Positions 9,656 to 13,468 of a stretch of DNA of 13,468 nt are shown here, piece by piece. The notes below the pieces were generated by a model. It made no database searches. It was not told where the DNA came from and was given only the letters and a program-made list of their open reading frames with translations. Position numbers and translations under genes: made by a program. The DNA is from Candidatus Brocadiia bacterium (GTDB lineage: Bacteria > Planctomycetota > MHYJ01 > WSZJ01): positions 1 through 13,468 of the forward strand of contig JABWAY010000085.1 in assembly GCA_013360825.1 (NCBI GenBank), given 5' to 3'. Each line of letters begins with the position of its first letter. Positions within the stretch are counted from its first letter, which is position 1.

Positions 9656-11787
9656 AACGGCCGCGAATCCGCCCGGGCGCGCCGTATCCGCTGGGCGCGA
9701 CCCTGGACGGCAAGGGCGCGAACTTCGCGATCTTCTCGGAGAACGCGACGGCGGTCGATCTCTGCCTGTTCGACACGCCGGAGTCGCAGACGGAGTCGGT
9801 CCGGATCCGGCTTCCCGAGCGCACCGACATGGTCTGGCATGTCTGGGTGCCGGATGTCCGCCCTGGACAACTCTACGGCTATCGCGTCCACGGACCGTGG
9901 GACCCGGGCGCGGGACACCGGTTCAACCCTTCCAAGGTCCTGCTCGACCCCTACGCGAAGGTCATCGGTCGGCGGCTGCGCTGGAACGATTCCGTGTTCG
10001 GGTACCGGATCGGCGACCCGGAGCAGGATCTCTCGCGGGACGAACGGGACAGCGCGGCGTACGTGCCGCTGGCGGCGGTCTCCGATCCGTCGTTCGACTG
10101 GGGGGACGACCGGCTGCTCCGCACGCCGTGGCACAGGACGCTGATTTACGAAGTTCACGTCAAGGGGCTGACGCGGCTCCACCCGGAGGTCCCGGAGGGG
10201 ATCCGCGGCACGTACGCGGCACTCCGTTCGGAGCCGGTGCTCAGGCATTTCAGGGAGATCGGCGTGACGGCGGTCGAACTGATGCCGATCCACCACCGGA
10301 TCGACGATCGCCTGCTCGTCGAGCGCGGGCTGTCCAACTACTGGGGGTACAACACGCTCTCCTTCTTCGCCCCCGACACCCGGTACGCCGCGGCGCCTCT
10401 CCCGCTCGACTCCATCCGCGAGTTCCGCGAGACGGTCAGGGCTCTCCACAAGGCGGGGCTGGAGGTCATTCTCGACGTCGTCTACAACCACACCTGCGAG
10501 GGAAGCCAGCTCGGCCCCACGCTCTCGTTCCGGGGGATCGACAACCAGGCCTATTACCGGCTGGAGGCCTCCAACAGGCGGTACTACTCCGACTACACCG
10601 GTTGCGGCAACACGCTTCACACGCGCCATCCGCACGTCCTCCAGATGGTCATGGACTCGCTCCGGTACTGGGTCCTCGAGATGCACGTCGACGGCTTCCG
10701 CTTCGATCTCGCCGCCACGCTCGCCCGCGAGGAGCACGCCCCGGACCGGATGAGCTCGTTCTTCGACATCATTCACCAGGACCCCGTGCTCTCCCAGGTC
10801 AAGCTGATCGCCGAGCCGTGGGACGTCGGGGCGGACGGGTACCAGATCGGGAATTTCCCGGTCGGCTGGGTCGAGTGGAACGGGAAGTACCGGGACTCGG
10901 TGCGGTCCTTCTGGAAGGGGGACGGGGGCGCGGTCGCGGAGTTCGCGACCCGGCTCTGCGGGAGCACCGACCTCTACGGGCGGTCCGGGCGGCGCCCGTA
11001 CGCGAGCGTCAATTTCGTGACCTGCCACGACGGCTTCATGCTCCAGGACCTGGTCTCGTACAACGAGCGGCACAACGAAGCCAATGGCGAACAGAACCGG
11101 GACGGTCATCAGCACAATCTCAGCTGGAACTGCGGCGTCGAGGGCCCGACCGACATCCCGGAGATCCGGGAACTCCGGGAGCGCCAGAAGCGGAATTTCA
11201 TCGCGACGCTCCTGGTCTCCCAGGGAGTGGCGATGCTGACGGCTGCGGATGTGCTGAGCCATACGCAGCTCGGGAACAACAACGCGTACTGCCAGGACAA
11301 CGAGATTTCATGGCTGCGGTGGGAGCTGTCGAGCCGCAAGAAGGCCTTCTACGAGTTCGTGAGACGCTGCGTCGAGCTCTGGAAGTCCCAGGCGGTGCTG
11401 AAGCGGAGAAAGTTCCTGCAGGGCCGGCCGATCCGGGGCTCCCAGGTGAAAGACATCGCCTGGCTGGATCCTTCCGGGGCGGAGATGACGGACGAAAGCT
11501 GGAACGCGCCGTTCGTGCGCTGCCTCGGGTGCCGCCTGTCCGGCGACTCGATCGACGAGATGGACACCGAGGGCGAACCCGTCCGCGGGGACACCCTCCT
11601 GATCCTCCTCAACGCCCACCACGAGCCGATCCCTTTCCGGCTCCCCGCCGACGCCGGATGGGAACGCCTCCTCGACACGGCAGCCCCGACCGCAAGCGGG
11701 GTCTTCGAGGCCGGCTCGACGTTCCGGCTCGACGGACACTCCCTCGCCGTGTTCCGGCAGCAGGTGAAGTCGACGCCGGGAAAGTAG
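9652..11787 (+). CDS. glgX: GlgX/TreX-type glycogen debranching enzyme (isoamylase-like)
   Basis: This 711-residue GH13_11 enzyme hydrolyses alpha-1,6 branch points of glycogen or limit dextrins, giving linear chains for TreY/TreZ-type use or recycling. The N-terminal CBM48-like region (GATLDGKGANFAIFSENA) precedes the barrel from LIYEVHVKGLT (164-174). Family motifs include LSNYWGYNTLSFFAPD, DVVYNHTCEGSQLGPTLSFR and GNNNAYCQDNE (541-551). Catalytic residues are D352 (DGFRFDLAA), E388 (IAEPWDVG) and D460 (TCHDGFMLQDLVSYNE). One oddity: region VII, normally like G-D-E-[LIF]-[GS]-R-T-Q, reads ADVLSHTQ (532-539), losing the Glu and the Arg. ATG 9652 overlaps the treZ stop and follows GGAGAG. The frame happens to be open far upstream through treZ, but protein similarity begins at this ATG, so this is not a fusion. 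It is the last gene of the operon. Confidence 0.95.
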   Translation: MKRPRIRPGAPYPLGATLDGKGANFAIFSENATAVDLCLFDTPESQTESVRIRLPERTDMVWHVWVPDVRPGQLYGYRVHGPWDPGAGHRFNPSKVLLDPYAKVIGRRLRWNDSVFGYRIGDPEQDLSRDERDSAAYVPLAAVSDPSFDWGDDRLLRTPWHRTLIYEVHVKGLTRLHPEVPEGIRGTYAALRSEPVLRHFREIGVTAVELMPIHHRIDDRLLVERGLSNYWGYNTLSFFAPDTRYAAAPLPLDSIREFRETVRALHKAGLEVILDVVYNHTCEGSQLGPTLSFRGIDNQAYYRLEASNRRYYSDYTGCGNTLHTRHPHVLQMVMDSLRYWVLEMHVDGFRFDLAATLAREEHAPDRMSSFFDIIHQDPVLSQVKLIAEPWDVGADGYQIGNFPVGWVEWNGKYRDSVRSFWKGDGGAVAEFATRLCGSTDLYGRSGRRPYASVNFVTCHDGFMLQDLVSYNERHNEANGEQNRDGHQHNLSWNCGVEGPTDIPEIRELRERQKRNFIATLLVSQGVAMLTAADVLSHTQLGNNNAYCQDNEISWLRWELSSRKKAFYEFVRRCVELWKSQAVLKRRKFLQGRPIRGSQVKDIAWLDPSGAEMTDESWNAPFVRCLGCRLSGDSIDEMDTEGEPVRGDTLLILLNAHHEPIPFRLPADAGWERLLDTAAPTASGVFEAGSTFRLDGHSLAVFRQQVKSTPGK

Positions 11788-11822
11788 CCCCGGGGCGTGC
11801 AATAACTCGTCGGAACTCAGGT

Positions 11823-11837
11823 AGGGCAGTAAGCCCT
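11823..11837 (+). other. Small hairpin downstream of glgX
   Basis: AGGGC (11823-11827) pairs with GCCCT (11833-11837) around AGTAA, 35 nt after the glgX stop. No U-run follows, so it is at best a weak terminator or a 3'-end stabiliser. Confidence 0.25.
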
Positions 11838-11866
11838 GGTCAGGACTCAGCCTGGGGAGAAGCGAC

Positions 11867-12040
11867 GTGAAGTGCTTCCGAATGCTGACGGCCCTGATGG
11901 CGGCGATACGTGACGTGTCGCTACTGCGCTTCGAGTTCGTCCTGGCGGAGAACAAGATCCCACGGGGGCAGAACTCGGGACTGGTGAAGTTGACGGACGG
12001 GGACCGGCGTCATCCCCGACAGCTACGAGCTGGCGGATGA
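11867..12040 (+). CDS. Possible small protein, 57 residues, unidentified (low confidence)
   Basis: A GTG-started frame is preceded by GGGGAGA (11854-11860) at 6-nt spacing, a good ribosome binding site. It encodes 57 residues, with a hydrophobic/amphipathic start (VKCFRMLTALMAAIRDVS) and then LRFEFVLAENKIPRGQNSG. I recognise no family. Third positions are mostly G or C, which suits coding, but codons such as ATA, CTA, CCA and CGA are more frequent than in the glg genes. After LVKLTDG (near 12000) this frame becomes Arg-rich. The neighbouring frame there reads TGVIPDSYELADDG to a TAG at 12045-12047, which looks more protein-like and hints at a single-base frameshift. It may be a real small gene, a decayed remnant, or chance. 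Confidence 0.3.
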   Translation: MKCFRMLTALMAAIRDVSLLRFEFVLAENKIPRGQNSGLVKLTDGDRRHPRQLRAGG

Positions 12041-12042
12041 CG
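12008..12042. repeat. Nested inverted repeat / stem-loop
   Basis: An outer stem CGTCATCC (12008-12015) pairs with GGATGACG (12035-12042). Inside it CAGCT (12020-12024) pairs with AGCTG (12028-12032) around ACG. Both stems are perfect and stack with a small internal loop. No U-tract follows on either strand. It could be a structured RNA element, a REP-like repeat or a bidirectional transcript-end structure. Only one copy was noticed in the window. Confidence 0.45.
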
Positions 12043-12068
12043 GATAGGCCGGAAGGAAACAGGGGTTC

Positions 12069-12084
12069 CGGGGAGCGTACCCCG
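12069..12084 (-). terminator. Weak terminator candidate for the minus-strand genes
   Basis: CGGGG (12069-12073) pairs with CCCCG (12080-12084) around a 6-nt loop. It lies about 40 nt past the stop of the minus-strand gene at 12125. On that strand it is followed by CCCCTGTTTCCTTCC, which is pyrimidine-rich but has only one TTT. This is plausible only as a weak terminator. Confidence 0.25.
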
Positions 12085-12124
12085 CCGGGCGTGTTCAGGA
12101 GTCCCGCGCGGGCCGCCGCGAGCC

Positions 12125-13183
12125 TCACGGGTCCACGGAGGGAACTCCGAAGCCGGCCGGATCGAGTCGCCGGAAGAAACCGTCGCTCCCGGGCGGGCGA
12201 GCGTCCGGCTTGACGATCCTCAGATCGGCCGGCCCTCTCCAGGCACCGACGGACCGAAGGTAGTCGACCACGCCCCCGACGCCGCGTGGCCGCCACGGAG
12301 CGTCCGGCAGATCCCGGCGGCACGTGCGGAGGGACTTGAGTATGGATCTCAGGACACGCTCTCCAGGGAGGTCTTTCAGCTCCCCGGCGACGGCAATCTG
12401 CTGCCGCACAGACCCCTGGAACCAGCGGGTGACCGGCGTCCCGGGCTGAATCTCCCCCGTCGGACCCCAGGCCGCGTACTGGATCGCCCTGAGGTTCTCC
12501 AGCGCGCCTTGCGCCTGCGCGTACATCCTGCGCCGGAGAAGCCATCGGGCCAGCCGATCCCACCGGCGGGCCTCTCCCAGATCCTCCACCTTGCGGAACA
12601 GTCGACGGACCTCGGCCTCCCATCCCCCCCTGCGACCGTAGTGCTCGAAAATGTGTCCGCAGTACTGCTCCCCCCGCTCGGGCAGCACCGCCAGCAGAAA
12701 CCACATAGGCTTCAGGATCTCGGCCTCGCCCGGGCCGATCGGCCCCCGGAATCCCCCGGGAACCAGACGGCGGTAGTCCCTCCGACGGTCGCCGTGATTC
12801 CGCAATGGAGGAATGCGCCCGCCGTCGAAGTATCGGAGAGGCTCGGCAAAGTAGCGCTTGACGTTTGATGTGATACCCAACAACGCGCCCGGAACTTCGC
12901 AACTCAACGCCAAGAACTCTGCCCCTTTCTCCGGGCAATAGACCAGCCAGAAGCCCGGGAGGTCTCGGGCAATCGGGACCGTTCGCATCGGAGTGAAAAT
13001 CCGCGCGTGGATCCCGCGCGCAATCGCGGATTCCCTGTAGCGCGCGCTGCGGCCGAACTTGCGCGTGCGCGCGATGGCGTCGGTCAGTGACGAGGGGAAT
13101 CGGACCCGGCATACGCGCTCGAGGTGCCGACGAATACGTTGCGAGGCGGCACGCAAGGCGGCCGACGGGGCCTTGACCCTCAT
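12125..13183 (-). CDS. Hypothetical protein, 352 residues, unidentified
   Basis: This soluble, strongly basic protein has no obvious signal peptide or membrane helix. The ATG at 13183-13181 is preceded by GAGGAGGGG, an excellent ribosome binding site, and overlaps the stop of the upstream gene by 4 nt, so the two are probably translationally coupled. Visible features are an Arg/Lys-rich N-terminus (RAASQRIRRHLERVCRVRF), a mixed alpha/beta stretch DLPGFWLVYCPEKGAEFLAL (about 75-95), FLLAVLPERGEQYCGHIFEHY, a helical, charged centre (LFRKVEDLGEARRWDRLARW) and a Gly/Pro-rich C-terminus. I recognise no family and assign no function. Codon usage is more mixed than in the glg operon, which may point to a different history. 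It is convergent with glgX. Confidence 0.75.
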   Translation of the reverse strand: MRVKAPSAALRAASQRIRRHLERVCRVRFPSSLTDAIARTRKFGRSARYRESAIARGIHARIFTPMRTVPIARDLPGFWLVYCPEKGAEFLALSCEVPGALLGITSNVKRYFAEPLRYFDGGRIPPLRNHGDRRRDYRRLVPGGFRGPIGPGEAEILKPMWFLLAVLPERGEQYCGHIFEHYGRRGGWEAEVRRLFRKVEDLGEARRWDRLARWLLRRRMYAQAQGALENLRAIQYAAWGPTGEIQPGTPVTRWFQGSVRQQIAVAGELKDLPGERVLRSILKSLRTCRRDLPDAPWRPRGVGGVVDYLRSVGAWRGPADLRIVKPDARPPGSDGFFRRLDPAGFGVPSVDP

Positions 13184-13398
13184 GGCCCCTCCTCGGCTGG
13201 GTGGAGATTGAGTCCTTTGACTCCCGTATACACACCGACAGATCCCTGCTCGTCGCTGTACCAGACGTCGTGGCTCACATTCCCGTGCTCGTCGGAATGC
13301 CGGCGTAGTTCCAGTATCGTCAGCACGATGGACTTCCGTTCTCCGGTCTTCTCGTCCGTGCAGTGAAAAGGCGCATCAGTAAAGCGTGTGGGTAGCAA
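13180..13398 (-). CDS. Hypothetical protein, up to 72 residues, unidentified; start uncertain
   Basis: The frame ends in TGA at 13182-13180, overlapping the ATG of the following 352-residue gene. The sequence is acidic and protein-like: TDAPFHCTDEKTGERKSIV, then RRHSDEHGNVSHDVWYSDEQ and VGVYTGVKGLNLHPAEEG. No ATG is available. The longest start is TTG at 13398, which overlaps the end of the upstream gene by 23 nt and lacks a ribosome binding site. GTG at 13326-13324 would give a 48-residue form. The frame is also open to the window edge, so this may instead be the C-terminal part of the upstream gene separated by a frameshift. I know no family for it. Its placement suggests it works with the gene downstream. 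Confidence 0.5.
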   Translation of the reverse strand: MLPTRFTDAPFHCTDEKTGERKSIVLTILELRRHSDEHGNVSHDVWYSDEQGSVGVYTGVKGLNLHPAEEGP

Positions 13399-13468
13399 GG
13401 GCCGTGCCGGGGTGGAGCTTGAGGCCTCCGAGGTGGAAGTAGATGGCGTCCTTGAATCGCTCCTTATT
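13376..13468 (-). CDS. C-terminal fragment of an unidentified protein (N-terminus off the right edge)
   Basis: From the right edge a minus-strand frame reads 30 residues, including KERFKDAIYFHLGGLKLHP and ending in THTLY, to a TGA at 13378-13376. Composition and codon choice look coding. It is the end of a gene that starts outside the window and is immediately followed by, or overlaps, the next frame. The tail motif GGLKLHPG resembles KGLNLHPA near the end of the next gene, which may mean related or duplicated tails. Function is unknown. Confidence 0.45.
   Translation of the reverse strand, partial: NKERFKDAIYFHLGGLKLHPGTALATHTLY

Larger units (their letters stand above)
11788..12124. other. 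Convergent intergenic region after glgX
   Basis: These 337 nt between glgX and the minus-strand genes hold a CCCCGGGG palindrome right after the glgX stop (11788-11795), a small hairpin (11823-11837), a possible small ORF (11867-12040), a nested stem-loop (12008-12042), a hairpin (12069-12084) and a CCCGCGCGGG palindrome (12103-12112). No tRNA, rRNA or recognisable transposase was seen. No clear U-tract terminator for glgX was found. Confidence 0.5.

Noticed and set aside
9541..11262. 573-residue antisense frame opposite glgX
   Set aside because: It is a shadow of glgX with Arg/Val/Pro-rich composition and no recognisable domain.
7981..11787. Single 1268-residue plus-strand frame suggesting a treZ-glgX fusion
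   Set aside because: The glgX frame is merely open through treZ because of high GC. The N-terminal part is Arg/Pro-rich shadow sequence, and treZ is encoded in another frame.
11788..12124. Group II intron or insertion-sequence remnant
   Set aside because: No domain V-like hairpin, reverse transcriptase or transposase motif, terminal inverted repeats or target duplication could be seen.
11847..13235. 462-residue minus-strand frame covering the unknown gene and the intergenic region
   Set aside because: It overlaps the 352-residue frame, which has the better ribosome binding site and more protein-like composition. This one is Arg/Ser/Pro/Gly-rich with no motif.

Overview
The window is bacterial DNA of high G+C content (about two thirds, judged by eye). 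Third codon positions are mostly G or C, and long antisense reading frames stay open as a by-product. The taxon cannot be fixed from the sequence. The gene set (GlgE, a fused TreS-maltokinase, GlgB, TreZ, GlgX) is known from high-GC soil and environmental bacteria, including actinobacteria, acidobacteria, deltaproteobacteria and related lineages.

Layout. (1) 1-361, minus strand: the N-terminal 120 residues of a MarR-type winged-helix regulator, cut by the left edge. (2) 362-520: a divergent control region. It holds a perfect 12-bp palindrome (TTGGATATCCAA), a second CCAAT/ATTG element, and a near-ideal promoter (TTGACA, 17 bp, TATAGG with an extended TG) reading right. (3) 521-11787, plus strand: a five-gene operon, glgE, treS-mak, glgB, treZ, glgX. 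Three junctions are tight: a 2-nt gap after glgE, and ATGA overlaps at treS-mak/glgB and treZ/glgX. The only real gap, 74 nt between glgB and treZ, contains a GC-rich hairpin and a 10-bp palindrome. (4) 11788-12124: a convergent intergenic stretch with a nested stem-loop, a possible 57-residue ORF and a weak terminator candidate. (5) 12125-13468, minus strand: three tightly packed genes of unknown function, the outermost cut by the right edge.

How the genes work together. TreS interconverts trehalose and maltose. The fused maltokinase phosphorylates maltose to maltose 1-phosphate. GlgE transfers the maltosyl units onto a growing alpha-1,4-glucan, and GlgB adds alpha-1,6 branches. In the other direction GlgX removes branches, and TreZ releases trehalose from maltooligosyltrehalose. 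The TreY enzyme that makes TreZ's substrate is not in this window, nor are GlgC, GlgA or GlgP. The operon is therefore a trehalose-glucan interconversion unit, probably controlled by the divergent MarR protein.

Points worth a second look: the MarR/glgE operator; loss of the conserved region VII glutamate in both GlgB and GlgX although the catalytic residues are intact; TreZ without TreY; structured RNA and a possible frameshift after glgX; and the unidentified minus-strand gene set at the right end.
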